From positions 434,001 through 498,000 of the forward strand of contig OY723258.1 in assembly GCA_963210315.1 (NCBI GenBank): a DNA stretch of 64,000 bases, given 5' to 3'. Below the pieces are notes generated by a model. The model made no database searches. It was not told the origin of the DNA and was given only the letters and a program-made list of their open reading frames with translations. Below are positions 1 to 10,483 of the stretch, piece after piece (the stretch's first letter is position 1; each line of letters begins with the position of its first letter). The translations under genes were made by a program, and so were the position numbers. This DNA is from Rhynchopus euleeides (Eukaryota > Euglenozoa > Diplonemea > Diplonemida > Diplonemidae).

Positions 1-290
1 CGGGATCTTCCACTTACTGGGAAGGATGTCTGACACTCGCCTGATATGGCGGGGGGGGGGGGGGGGGGTCGAAAAGGAAAGCCCGGGCCCGGAAAAGTTT
101 CTGCCGATGGATCTTCGACAGACGAAACGAATGCGAAACAAATACCTGCTGGAATAGTGTAGCCACAGCTCATCAGAGCTGTCAACTGCACTGAGTTCTG
201 CAAGCCCAAAATCACAGATAACGAAACGAAGCAAACCATAGATCATAACAAAACGAGGCAGGGCGTCATCTCTTCGACCCTGCCTGGCAA
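1..290. other. left flank without a recognised gene
   Basis: This is the 3' flank of the first gene. It holds an 18-base G run at 51-68. I see no coding signal or RNA gene in it. Confidence 0.5.
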
Positions 291-1301
291 TTACCTGCCC
301 TTCTTCGCAGCCTTCCCGCCGGGCTTCTTCGCCCCACCCTTCTTCGGAGCGGCCTTTTGCTTGGGGGTAGCAGACCCCCCCCTGGGTTTCTTGTTTGGGG
401 GGGCCGTCCCGCTAGCAGGCGAGCTCTCTGAAGGCCGCTTCTTCTGCGGCTGCGCAGGGGTCTTCTTCTCCTTCGTAGGGGGCGCCTGCTTCTGCGGCTG
501 CGCAGGGGTCTTCTTCTCCTTCGTAGGGGGCGCCTGCTTCTGCGGCTGCGCAGAGGTCTTCTTCTCCTTCGCAGGGGGCGGGGCTTCGGAGGTGCGCTTC
601 TTTTTCCGTGGTCTCTCGTCGTCAGAAGATGAAGAAGATGCAGACGAAGAGGCAGAAGAGGAAGTAGTAGTAGTAGTCGTTGTTGTTGAAGAGGTATGCG
701 GGGAAGAAGAGGAAGAAGGGGAGAAGTCAGACGAATCTTCCGTGTCCGACGAGTCGCCGCTCTCCAGATCGCCACACTCCGAGGACCGCAGACTGCCCGC
801 GTCCACGTCATCCTCTTCCGCACCGTCCATGAAGAGCCGATCCTTATCGGCGGAGGGACTCCACACCTCCCTGCTCGCGGAGGACTTCCAGGTCCCAGGT
901 TCCACCGACAGCTCGGCGTCAGTGAGGGCGCCCCATGCCTCCCTGGCTACGAGGGTCTGCCACGTGGCCTTCTTCTTCTTCTTAGCCCACAACTCCAGCA
1001 GGGCGTCGGCCGCAGCCTGCGAGGCCAGAGCATCAGCCTCGCTCCACGGGTACTTCGCCGTGGTCTGCTGGCGGGTGAGCGTGCTCGCCTTGAGCGTGTA
1101 CCCGCACAGGGGCATCTCCGGGATACTCCAGCGAAGCCTGAAGTTGTGGAGGTGGGCACACACCTGGAAGCACGAGTTCAGCCATTCGAGGCCGCCCGTG
1201 ACATTCTGCAGGTTCCAGATCTCCCGGAAGACCTTGAACGACTGCTTCAGCCTTATAGGTTCCAAGGCATGGGGCAACCTCGCAGATAGGTTCCAAGGCA
1301 T
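291..1301 (-). CDS. Ser/Lys-rich low-complexity protein, 5' end in minisatellite
   Basis: I do not recognise a family. The unique coding part (minus strand, 1254 to 291) gives about 320 residues. First comes an ordinary-looking stretch with NVTGGLEWLNSCFQVCAHLH and TWQTLVAREAWGALTD. Then comes an acidic Ser/Asp/Glu segment, long Thr and Ser runs, and a basic C-terminus with three copies of a 16-residue unit (KEKKTPAQPQKQAPPT type, 48-bp DNA repeats at about 425-575), ending in GGKAAKKGR. Several KKK/RKKKR clusters look like nuclear localisation signals. The only in-frame ATG upstream (1301) lies inside the 31-bp minisatellite, and a TAG at 1374-1376 closes the frame. Either the repeat supplies the start or a true 5' exon has been lost or lies beyond the repeat. 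A chromatin or nucleolar role would be a guess from composition alone. Confidence 0.45.
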   Translation of the reverse strand: MPWNLSARLPHALEPIRLKQSFKVFREIWNLQNVTGGLEWLNSCFQVCAHLHNFRLRWSIPEMPLCGYTLKASTLTRQQTTAKYPWSEADALASQAAADALLELWAKKKKKATWQTLVAREAWGALTDAELSVEPGTWKSSASREVWSPSADKDRLFMDGAEEDDVDAGSLRSSECGDLESGDSSDTEDSSDFSPSSSSSPHTSSTTTTTTTTSSSASSSASSSSSDDERPRKKKRTSEAPPPAKEKKTSAQPQKQAPPTKEKKTPAQPQKQAPPTKEKKTPAQPQKKRPSESSPASGTAPPNKKPRGGSATPKQKAAPKKGGAKKPGGKAAKKGR

Positions 1302-2584
1302 GGGGCAACCTCTCACATAGGTTCCAAGGCATGGGGCAACCTCGCAGATAGGTTCCAAGGCATGGGGCAACCTCTAACATAGGTTCCCAGGCATGGGGCA
1401 ACCTCGCAGATAGGTTCCAAGGCATGGGGCAACCTCTCACATAGGTTCCCAGGCATGGGGCAACCTCGCAGATAGGTTCCAAGGCATGGGGCAACCTCGC
1501 AGATAGGTTCCAAGGCATGGGGCAACCTCTCACATAGGTTCCAAGGCATGGGGCAACCTCTCACATAGGTTCCCAGGCATGGGGCAACCTCGCAGATAGG
1601 TTCCAAGGCATGGGGCAACCTCTCACATAGGTTCCAAGGCATGGGGCAACCTCGCAGATAGGTTCCAAGGCATGGGGCAACCTCTAACATAGGTTCCCAG
1701 GCATGGGGCAACCTCGCAGATAGGTTCCAAGGCATGGGGCAACCTCTAACATAGGTTCCCAGGCATGGGGCAACCTCGCAGATAGGTTCCAAGGCATGGG
1801 GCAACCTCTCACATAGGTTCCAAGGCATGGGGCAACCTCTCACATAGGTTCCAAGGCATGGGGCAACCTCGCAGATAGGTTCCAAGGCATGGGGCAACCT
1901 CTAACATAGGTTCCAAGGCATGGGGCAACCTCTCACATAGGTTCCCAGGCATGGGGCAACCTCGCAGATAGGTTCCAAGGCATGGGGCAACCTCGCAGAT
2001 AGGTTCCAAGGCATGGGGCAACCTCTAACATAGGTTCCAAGGCATGGGGCAACCTCTCACATAGGTTCCCAGGCATGGGGCAACCTCGCAGATAGGTTCC
2101 AAGGCATGGGGCAACCTCTCACATAGGTTCCAAGGCATGGGGCAACCTCTCACATAGGTTCCCAGGCATGGGGCAACCTCTCACATAGGTTCCAAGGCAT
2201 GGGGCAACCTCGCAGATAGGTTCCAAGGCATGGGGCAACCTCTAACATAGGTTCCCAGGCATGGGGCAACCTCGCAGATAGGTTCCAAGGCATGGGGCAA
2301 CCTCGCAGATAGGTTCCAAGGCATGGGGCAACCTCTAACATAGGTTCCAAGGCATGGGGCAACCTCTCACATAGGTTCCCAGGCATGGGGCAACCTCGCA
2401 GATAGGTTCCAAGGCATGGGGCAACCTCGCAGATAGGTTCCAAGGCATGGGGCAACCTCTCACATAGGTTCCAAGGCATGGGGCAACCTCGCAGATAGGT
2501 TCCAAGGCATGGGGCAACCTCTAACATAGGTTCCCAGGCATGGGGCAACCTCGCAGATAGGTTCCAAGGCATGGGGCAACCTCT
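1255..2584. repeat. 31-bp minisatellite, about 43 units
   Basis: Uninterrupted head-to-tail units of 31 bp, each containing ATAGGTTCC, then A or C, then AGGCATGGGGCAACCT and a five-base tail. Tails come in three forms (CGCAG, CTCAC, CTAAC), so units form a small alphabet. Recurrent strings such as aCTAAC followed by cCGCAG, or aCTAAC-aCTCAC-cCGCAG, suggest higher-order amplification. As 31 is not a multiple of three, the reading frame cycles every three units. There are no spacers, so this is not a CRISPR array. Confidence 0.97.
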
Positions 2585-2811
2585 GTGGGTTCATCACTAT
2601 TCGTTTTTTCGTGTGGACCTGTCTCTCATTTGAGGCCCGAGAATCGCGTTTCCGAGGCCTGTGCGTGGTCGCAGTGCCCTCTGATGTCCAAAAACTACCC
2701 ATTTTGGCCCCGAAAAAAAAATGCGAGCATCTCCCCCTACAAACCCCGGCCTTACCACAACACAGGCCCGAAAAACCGGGAACCGGGAAAACCGGGAAAA
2801 ACCGGGAATCT

Positions 2812-2964
2812 GGGGTGTCGATTCAGTTTCATTCCCGGTTTTGGATTCCCGGTTTTTCCGGCCTCCGGAGGGGATTTTTTCACGGATTTTCGCCAAGGGA
2901 AAAAAACCAGGGAACCGGGAATTTCCGGGAAAAGCCGGGAAATACCGGGAAAAGTCGACACCCC
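2812..2964. repeat. small inverted-repeat element with ACCGGGAA words
   Basis: The ends are inverted copies: GGGGTGTCGA at 2812-2821 and TCGACACCCC at 2955-2964. The interior, and about 45 bp just left of it, are built from ACCGGGAA and its reverse complement TTCCCGGT. It looks like a very short MITE (about 153 bp). No clear target-site duplication is visible. Confidence 0.5.
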
Positions 2965-2973
2965 CCGGAGATA

Positions 2974-3343
2974 GCGATTTTTGTGCAGTTTTTGAGAAAA
3001 ATCGTCTTTTTTGCCCTTCCCAAGGGAATTTAGGTGGAATCACCATATTTTTTCGTGTATTCGTGCGGTATCAGCCCTTTTTCGGGCAACAAAGTGGTGG
3101 TAACTGGTGAAGAACACCCCAAATTATCCCTGGGGATTATTTGGGGGCATAATAACGCACCTACATGGCGATTTTCGTCCAAACAAGTCGTTTTTTTGGC
3201 CCTTCCAAGGCTGTGGAAACCCGTTATTTTTGGTGTGTTCGTAATATTACCATCTCTTTGGGCAACGAATGAGGAGTGTCTGCTGAAGAGCACCCCACAG
3301 TACTCTCCTGGGAGGTGTGCCTCCAAATAACGCACCGACATGG
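2974..3343. repeat. diverged tandem duplication, about 195 and 176 bp units
   Basis: Two diverged units, at about 2974-3168 and 3169-3343, share an order of blocks: GCGATTTT start, a T-rich CGTTTTTTTGGCCCTTCC block, a TTCGTG/TTCGTA block, a GGGCAACRAA block, GAAGAGCACCCCA-like and ATAACGCACCNACATGGCG ends. No ORF is supported across them. Confidence 0.5.
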
Positions 3344-3344
3344 C

Positions 3345-5323
3345 GAGTTACACACACACACTGACAAAGGAGGGTGACACGTTGCGTCCTGGAGGGAGAG
3401 GGCGCTGCAATCACGGGGTACCAGCGAGGCCTCCTCCGCTCCGTTGTTGCAGGGGCGGTGCCTGCTCGTGGGCGCACAGGTCTGGGGGAGGTGTGCCGAT
3501 ACTGCACATCTGGGACCCCGGAGACGGTATCACACCTGTGGTGGGACTGCGCGGCATGGGAGCCAGTCCGCCAGAAGCACCCCATAGCAGCGAGGGACCG
3601 GACGGCCTGGCCGGCATGCCTGGCCCAGTGCGGGGTGGCGCCCATTTACAGATACAGCGTCCCGGAGAACGAGCAGCCGCTGCCCATGTCCTTTGCGGAC
3701 AGGATCACCACCGTGGCACAGCTCCACCGCTACTTCATCGCAGTCCTGGCGGCGCGACAGGAGAAGGACGGGCTGCTCGACCGCTCTGTGCGCCATCACC
3801 GTACTACCGTCTACCCCTGGGAGTGGAGCACCCCTAACCCCGAGAGTGCCTCCATCCCTGCACTGGCGCCTTCCGAAGTCAAGCAGACGTGGGGCAAGCG
3901 GCCCCCAGGCATGTGGGTGGCCCTCTGCGACTGGCTAAGGGGCCTAAAGTGGGGACCGCAGGGGAGTGAGCATACTGTGACCCTGATGGAGCTGGCCGTG
4001 GACTTCGAGCTATCAACTGGCCTTACCCTCCCAGACACCGTGACGCGCCGCATCCGCCCCCCCGCCCACGTGGACCCGAATAGGAAGGGCGCGAGGGAGG
4101 CCCGCTCGCGCATCCCTGCAGACACAGCCCCAGGGCTCACCCTGTACTTTGACGGTGGTGCGCGCGACAATGGCACCCCCTTCGCCGTGGCGGGGGCAGG
4201 GGCGGTGCTATACCAAGACGGTTGCAAGGTTTCAGAGAAAGTACTCCCGCTGCTGAACGTGCGTAGCAACAACATTGCTGAGTACGAGGCGCTCCGTGCA
4301 GGTCTGCGCCTCCTCGAGAGGGGTGATGCCCCTGAGGGCCCAGTCACAGTGCGGGGCGACTCCCAGGTGGTGCTGCGCCAGCTCCAAGGGGACTCATTGT
4401 GCCGGGATGCCGCCCTCCGTCCTCTGTTCCTCAGCACGTCCCGGCTAGCTGCGGACCTCCAACCGAGGTTCACTCTCACATACGAGCATGTGAAGAGGGA
4501 ATCCAACACAGATGCTGATGCCCTCAGTAACGCCGCGATGGACGAGGCTGAAAGGCTGGGGGCCTCACGGCAGCAGCTCCAGCAGGACCTCACGGTGTTC
4601 CAGAGCAGTATCCTGGGGAAGGCTGCCTCGCTGAAGGGGCTCTGCAGCATGGTGACGAAAGTAGGCACTGGGCCCTGGCATTGCGGCCATGCTGCCAACT
4701 CAACAGTCCTCACGGCGATCGGTGGATCTGTGGCGGCGGGCCTGTCGAGGAGGGCCCAGCTGAACCCTGCCACTGAGTCGGTGATGCGCAGCCTCCAAGC
4801 GCACCTGGCTGTGCCAGCCCCCAGCCGGACGGATACAGTGTTCCATGATCGCGGAATGGCGTGGGCCGCTACCTTCGCTCCGCAGCCGCACTACCCTGAG
4901 GGTTGGCAGCAATCGGCCCAGCAGTGGGCGGCGCGTGGTCGGCAGGCCAACAGCCGGGTAGGGCGCCCATGGGAGCGGAGGGGCGCTGCCCCCCGAACTG
5001 CTCCCCCTGGTGCCAGGAGGAACGCAAAGGTGCTTGCCTGCAAGTTGCATTGGAAGCCCCGTTGCTCGGCATGCCAGAAGCGGCGCCTCCCGGAGGAGGT
5101 GTGCTGCCGCAACCACCACAAGGAGGGGGACGGGCTCCCGGTCACTATGGGCTTCTGCAAACGCCACAGCATGGACCGATGCGGTGACTGCTACAGCGAT
5201 GGCAAAACACTACCACATTGCTGCCAAGCACACCACGCCGGCTATGCTGCACGCCCTCCTCCCCGGAGTGGCACTGAGTTGGCCCCACACTCTAACCCGA
5301 GTGGGGCCTCCGCTGTGACGTAG
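3345..5323 (+). mobile_element. 5'-truncated non-LTR retrotransposon fragment
   Basis: The only ORF starts abruptly after a stop at 3362-3364 and corresponds to the region downstream of a LINE reverse transcriptase: a zinc knuckle, an RNase HI domain and a Cys/His-rich tail. Endonuclease and most of the reverse transcriptase are missing, as expected from incomplete target-primed reverse transcription. The 3' boundary is set at the stop codon because no poly-A tail or target-site duplication could be identified. Confidence 0.7.
3374..5323 (+). CDS. LINE-type RNase H / zinc-knuckle protein (truncated)
   Basis: 649 residues are open from a GTG; no true start is expected because the element is 5'-truncated. 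Residues 41-59 form CX2CX9HX4C (CRYC...H...C), the zinc knuckle typical just after LINE reverse transcriptases. Residues about 254-390 are an RNase HI domain: D260 in LTLYFDGGA, E303 in NNIAEYEAL, D329 in VRGDSQ, H372 and D382 in TDADALSN, so the catalytic acidic set looks intact. RNase HI would remove the RNA strand during element replication. Residues 556-618 hold a dense Cys/His region (CSAC, CCRNHH, CKRH, CGDC, CCQAHH) that I cannot assign. It is one of the few plus-strand ORFs in a minus-strand gene array. Confidence 0.75.
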   Translation: MTRCVLEGEGAAITGYQRGLLRSVVAGAVPARGRTGLGEVCRYCTSGTPETVSHLWWDCAAWEPVRQKHPIAARDRTAWPACLAQCGVAPIYRYSVPENEQPLPMSFADRITTVAQLHRYFIAVLAARQEKDGLLDRSVRHHRTTVYPWEWSTPNPESASIPALAPSEVKQTWGKRPPGMWVALCDWLRGLKWGPQGSEHTVTLMELAVDFELSTGLTLPDTVTRRIRPPAHVDPNRKGAREARSRIPADTAPGLTLYFDGGARDNGTPFAVAGAGAVLYQDGCKVSEKVLPLLNVRSNNIAEYEALRAGLRLLERGDAPEGPVTVRGDSQVVLRQLQGDSLCRDAALRPLFLSTSRLAADLQPRFTLTYEHVKRESNTDADALSNAAMDEAERLGASRQQLQQDLTVFQSSILGKAASLKGLCSMVTKVGTGPWHCGHAANSTVLTAIGGSVAAGLSRRAQLNPATESVMRSLQAHLAVPAPSRTDTVFHDRGMAWAATFAPQPHYPEGWQQSAQQWAARGRQANSRVGRPWERRGAAPRTAPPGARRNAKVLACKLHWKPRCSACQKRRLPEEVCCRNHHKEGDGLPVTMGFCKRHSMDRCGDCYSDGKTLPHCCQAHHAGYAARPPPRSGTELAPHSNPSGASAVT

Positions 5324-6420
5324 AAATGGGCGGGGGTGGGCAATGATCCGCGCAGGATCTCCCCACACAAAACGTGGTCACCACACACTGACAAACCCAC
5401 TTGCCTGGTGAAGGTGTGTGGAGCACGGTTGGCTGAGCTGATGGATAGTTTCCGCGCGAAGGTCGTGTGCGTAAAAAATTCCCGTCGATGCCGTATTTCA
5501 ACATTTTCACACACAACAAGAACCTTGTTATGCTGAACAAGATAGTTGACAGCGCTTTCGGTGGCAAAACACAATCTACCTTGCCTTGTTGCTCAAACTG
5601 TGCGCACAGGGCCCGGATCCGAATTTTTGGCCAAATCTGGCTCTCTGGGTGTGCATGTGTCCCAAAAATGTGTTTCCGGACACAGTAGTGATGGTGTGCT
5701 AAAATTTCGAGCACAGCACAGAACAAAAACGGGGCACTGGGATCAGGGGATAAGATAGGTCTGGTTTTCCGGTTTTCAAAACCAGGGTTTCCCGGTTCCC
5801 GGTTTTCTGGAAAAAAAAAAAAGGTCGGTCTCATTTTTGGCGGTTTTTCTTGTGACTTTGGGACAGTAAAACAGTCAGAAAAAACGCCATAAAAAAATAG
5901 AAAGTGACCCCATCGTGATCCGCACAGAGCTCAAATAGTCCAAAGAAGGCAGAGAAGCGGAGAAGAAAAATGGACCTAGCGGATGGCCCGGTGGGTGGTG
6001 ACCTCGTCATGCAGGTCTCTTCTGTTTTGAAGGTGCACACATGGTGGACTCCAGCCACCATGTCTAAGAGGGAGTCTAAGACTGCAGTCTGGAGGGCTGA
6101 GACGAGAACACGAACGACTTTCAAGCAGTCTTGAAGGTCGCCAAGCCTATTGGGGGCAACTAACAGATGAGATTTGTTTGTTGCCTGTCGTCACAGCTAG
6201 GTGCCCATCTCCTCGATAACGGAATGTGTGCAGAGATCTCGTGGACCCTTTGGCCATTCTGTCGTGCACCCACTCCACCCACAACGCACACCTGTCACGA
6301 GTGGTCGCTCCCCCGTCCTCCTCCACCCTGAAGGTTGAACCCTCAAGGACCAGTGATCTCCTGCTGGCCGGGCTGCGATACAGCGAAGCCTTCCTACTTA
6401 CAAGCGAATCCAGACTGTAG
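5324..6420. other. intergenic, no gene seen
   Basis: About 1.1 kb of lower-GC sequence with scattered short ORFs that have no recognisable motifs. An AACCGGG/CCCGGTT-rich patch at 5760-5815 resembles the words in the element at 2812-2964. Confidence 0.5.
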
Positions 6421-6482
6421 TGAACAGATGTTCACTACCGTGGCCTCCGGCGGCTGGGGGGCTCCGCCCCCCAGACCCCCCT
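6421..6482 (+). repeat. dispersed hairpin repeat, copy 1
   Basis: TGTTCACTACCGTGGCCTCC is followed by GGCGG and then a perfect 9-bp hairpin, CTGGGGGGC-TCC-GCCCCCCAG, and GACCCCCC. The same block occurs four times in this window, twice in each orientation. Confidence 0.85.
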
Positions 6483-6629
6483 GTGTAAAAGCATTGCACC
6501 AGACCGGTTTTTTGGTCGAGAGTCCAAACTTTCAAAGCAGCTGCTGCGCCTGCCCCACCAAGCAGCCTCAGTACGACAGGACGCGCGCAGGCACCGGGCC
6601 TTCTCAGACTCTGGGAGGGTTTGCGCGGG

Positions 6630-6654
6630 TCGCGCGCGCCGAAGGCGCGCGCGA
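6630..6654. repeat. perfect GC hairpin
   Basis: TCGCGCGCGCC, loop GAA, GGCGCGCGCGA: 11-bp perfect arms, followed by an AAAAATTTTC tract. A related hairpin lies at 44598-44614, at a similar distance from the reversed copies of the dispersed repeat, so both may belong to one element. Confidence 0.7.
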
Positions 6655-6770
6655 AAAATTTTCAAAACCAGAAAAACCGGAAAACGGCGCCAGAAAAAAA
6701 GTCTATCTTATACCCTGACTGGGATACCCTCCCGAAAAAAAAGCGAAAAGGGATCCCCTGCCGAACTCAC

Positions 6771-7200
6771 CAATAATAACGCGTTATAACGCGTTATTTC
6801 CGTTATAACGCGTTATACCACGTTATAACGCGTTATAACGGAAATAACGCGATATAACGCGTTATTAACGCGTTATAACGTGGTATAACGCGCCCAAATA
6901 ACGCGTTATTTGACGAATAACGGTATCGGTATCGTTATTTTCGTTAATAACGTTACCGATACCGTTATGAATGATATAACTTCGGATAACGTTATCGCTA
7001 ACGTTATTAACGTTCCTAACGTTATAGATAACGTTAGTAACGTTACTAACGTTTTCAATAACGTCATAACAACCGATAACGCGATAAAAAATGCGTTATT
7101 ATTTTTCGATAACAAAAATAACGCGTTACGAGGCGTTATTTTCGTTAATGTTATTCCGCCCAAAATAACGCGTTATAACAATAACGCTAACGCAATAACG
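6771..7200. repeat. TAACG/CGTTA word island
   Basis: About 430 bp made largely of TAACG and its reverse complement CGTTA in both orders (AACGTT, CGTTATAACG, TAACGCGTTA). It is self-complementary at many scales. Apparent Asn/Val-rich ORFs across it are by-products of the word. Confidence 0.85.
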
Positions 7201-10200
7201 CCCCATGTATGCTTTCTACACCAAAAAAGGGAACCACCTCAGGGTCAACCTCACCCCCCTCCTGCGGGAATCTGCGGCACCTCCGCCTCATTGACACACA
7301 CGACACTGTGTACGACCTACCTGCACAGAGGCACGACACTGCGCTGGAGTGCATGCAGTGTCCTCTATAGCCAACGCCCTTGTGGGACCGTTGGGTGGCT
7401 GTGCGTGAAATGTACACCCGCATGGATGAGGCACAGGCGCGGGGGTTGTGAATAAAACACGTGCACACATCAGTGGTCAGGGCAAGGGCAATGTGCATCC
7501 ATCAAAGCGAGGTGCATGAAATGCAACTGGGGCGGGAGCGGGGGACGGGGCGTGGGCAGGATCGATAATGTAAAGACACTTCGTGGAGAAGGGCGACAAC
7601 GTAAACAAGATGTTGGACCAGGGCACTCTCTGACCGTCGGTTGTCATCATACCGGTTTTCCACTGTTGGGTTGGGCTGCGGTGTTTGAGCTTGTCTTTTT
7701 GTTTTTCGAGCGAACGAGACACTTGGACCCCCCTACCCTCCCACACCCCCCCCCCCCATTCCCCCGTTTGCACCAATCCCGTTTTCCCTAAAGCCCCCCC
7801 TCCCCCACGCACACACACCCCCCTTCATTCTTGCTGCACACGCACACGACAAAAATAAGAGGGTCGGGTGGGGTGGGGTCGGGGGGGTGAATGGGGATGG
7901 AGGGAGATAAGCAGCTGAAGAGGCTCGGTTCGCAGCAATATAAAAAGACATGGAGAGTTCGCGACAAAATGCGGTTCTTCTGTTTCGTACGAACGGTGTG
8001 TGCCTGCGGGGCGCCCCAATGAATAACGTAACCAGCCCGCTGCAGCCCTGTGTGGCAGTCTTGTTGACTGGTGCTGCAGTACGCGGGTCGGCGGGCCGTG
8101 GCCCGGCGGAGGCGGGAGGCCTGCGGAGAGGAGGGGCGCGAAGCGCCCCGACGCAGAGCAGGCCGACCGCCACCGCCACCTCACCCACCTTCCATCTCCT
8201 ACCCTCCCGCAATATGCGCAGCAAAATACCGAACGCCACCACGAGTCTTTTCTTCTTCTTTTTTCCGTGCGAAATATCTAGCTGCCCTTTCCGAAAAATG
8301 TAACAGGGGGGGAGGGGGGGCGGGGGCGGGGATGGGGTGCCAAGAAGAAGAGAACATGAATCAAAATCGATGCCTTCAACGGAGGGCAACGAGACGGGGG
8401 GAGGGGGGGGGGCGGCGGGAGTTCCCTCCCCTGGTGTGTGGGGGGGGGGGTACAGAAACGGGGGAAAGGAGAGGAGAGGGGGGGGGGGGGGGACGATGGC
8501 AGGCAACTAAAGATGAGCGGCGGTGTGATGAGGGGGGAAGGAGGGTGAGAGTGTGAAGAGGAGGAGGAGGAGGGGGTGGGGGAGGAGGGAGGAGAAGAGT
8601 TCTGTCACGTGCCGTGTTTTGCTTTGTTTTTCTTGCCCTGGCTGACGGGCTGGCGTTGATGTCTTCCTCTGGTTTTTTTTCGCCTTTTCGATGTGCCTCC
8701 GTTGGGCACCGCCACACCGCACACCTTCGGACAAAATCTCTGCTCCCCCCACCCCTCGAAGAAACCCTTCAAAACCAGCTCGAAACCATAGAGGTTGTTC
8801 CAAACGGGGGTTCCGAAGGAGAAGAAGGAGAAGGGGGTGACAGGCGGGGGGGGCCTGTGTTGTGGGGGTAGGGGAAACCAACGCCTTTGCTCAAGACAGA
8901 TATGCACGTGCACACACAGAGAGAGCAGATAAGAAAAAAAATGGCAAAAAAAATGGGGGTGGCAAGGGCGGGGAGGGGGGAGAACGGGCGAACGGGGTGG
9001 GGGGGTGGGGGGATGATTATTGCCGAAGAGGAAAATCGTATAGTCAGGGCAGAGAGAGAGAGAGAGAGCATCGGGTGTTGTTGGGGCAGGGGTGGTGGCA
9101 AGGCATGCACATACATAGGTCAATCAAACACAAAGAGACTGAGGGCGGCATGATGGGGGCCGGCATGGGTGCGGGGGATGATGGGGGCGTGGAGGGGGAG
9201 GGGGATGGGGCATGGTCAACAAGGCGGGGGTGCATCGTGCAGCGTGCATCTGCCTCACCGACGGCCCCCATCGAATAGCGTTTTTCTCTTTTGCATTTGT
9301 GTTTTTTTTGTTTGGTGTCCCTTCAACCTTCAGCCCCGACGTGCGGCGCACGGCCAGAGATCAGTGGCTTTGAAACTTTGAAACGATTTATTTTTCCTCC
9401 TCTTCCCCCCCGACTTCGACAAACCGGCGCACATCACGAAACTCGGCTCGACCCTGCATCCCTTATTTTTCTTGCATGCATGATTCCGCCAAATCAATAC
9501 ACAACGATACGTGATATCCCCAATGCCGCGCATACACACTCACACACCAACCACCACCCAGGCAATACCGGCAAGGCATGGGTAAGATACGAAACTCTCA
9601 CTCCCATTGGGGGGGGGGGGGGGATTTGCTCCGTCGCCAAAAGGGCACAGACAAAGCGCCCGTCAATATCCCGCAAGGAAGTCAGCAATGTTATGCAAAA
9701 GCCACCGCCGCCGCCACCCCTCTTGGTGTTGCTGCGAACTATTTTCTTTTCCATGGCGTTGCAGGCGCAGCCCATCTTTTTTGCGGGCGGCACAGGCAAG
9801 GGTGCTGTTGATGACAAACTTAAATCGACACCACAGCAATAAGACGGGCAGTCGACAGGCTTAGGTGGCAGGTGGGAGCGGGCATTGGTTTTGCACTTTG
9901 ATTCGAGAGAGAAAGCGAGAGGCGGAGAGAAGAGTTGAATGGGGGTGGATGGCTGTGGTGGTGGCGGACGTATGTGCGTCGACGTGCCGCAAACACGGCA
10001 AAATGCACAGATTGATCACACCACCGTGGCAGAAAATAAGATTCCCGACAGACGTAACGCATGACCGAATGGGTTGGAAGACAGCATCGAATCATATATG
10101 TGGGCGGTGAAATGGAAACGGGGGGGGGGGGGGGGGCGGGGAACGACGGGGTGTATTTTGGAGAACAGCGAGGTTTTGAGTCTCTGCTGCATACGTTTCG

Positions 10201-10460
10201 CATGCACATCACACCCTCCAGGGCAATGATACCCATGTGGCATGCGAGAAAAAAAGTGGCCACGCCGGCACCGCGACAAAGCCACAGGTCCGCAAACCCG
10301 ACCTGAAGACAATGTGGGGATGGTGCTGTATGTGTGGGGTGCACGAAAAACTCCCTCCCGATGCGACAGTGATTTCTCTTCCAGCATTTGTTGAGCAAAT
10401 CGGGATGTCCCAGCAGGTCCCTGAGGGGGGGGGGGGGGGGTGAGGGAATGAAATAGAAGA
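7201..10460. other. G/C-homopolymer-rich non-coding region
   Basis: About 3.3 kb with many G runs of 8-15 bases on the plus strand, C runs, and pyrimidine/purine tracts, separating 100-370 bp islands of mixed sequence (for example about 9230-9605 and 10145-10420). Open frames here encode only Gly/Pro/Arg-rich compositional peptides. No gene is supported. Confidence 0.6.
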
Positions 10461-10483
10461 CAAGGCACTAACTAGGGAAGACT

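Noticed and set aside
1255-2584. Possible CRISPR array
   Set aside because: Units are directly abutting with no spacers and the setting is eukaryotic; it is a minisatellite.
5831-6124. 97-codon minus-strand ORF
   Set aside because: No motif, ends in a Lys/Arg tail from A/T-rich sequence; indistinguishable from chance.
6910-7455. Asn/Val/Thr-rich ORF across the TAACG island
   Set aside because: The peptide simply reflects translation of the repeated word; no start or splice context.
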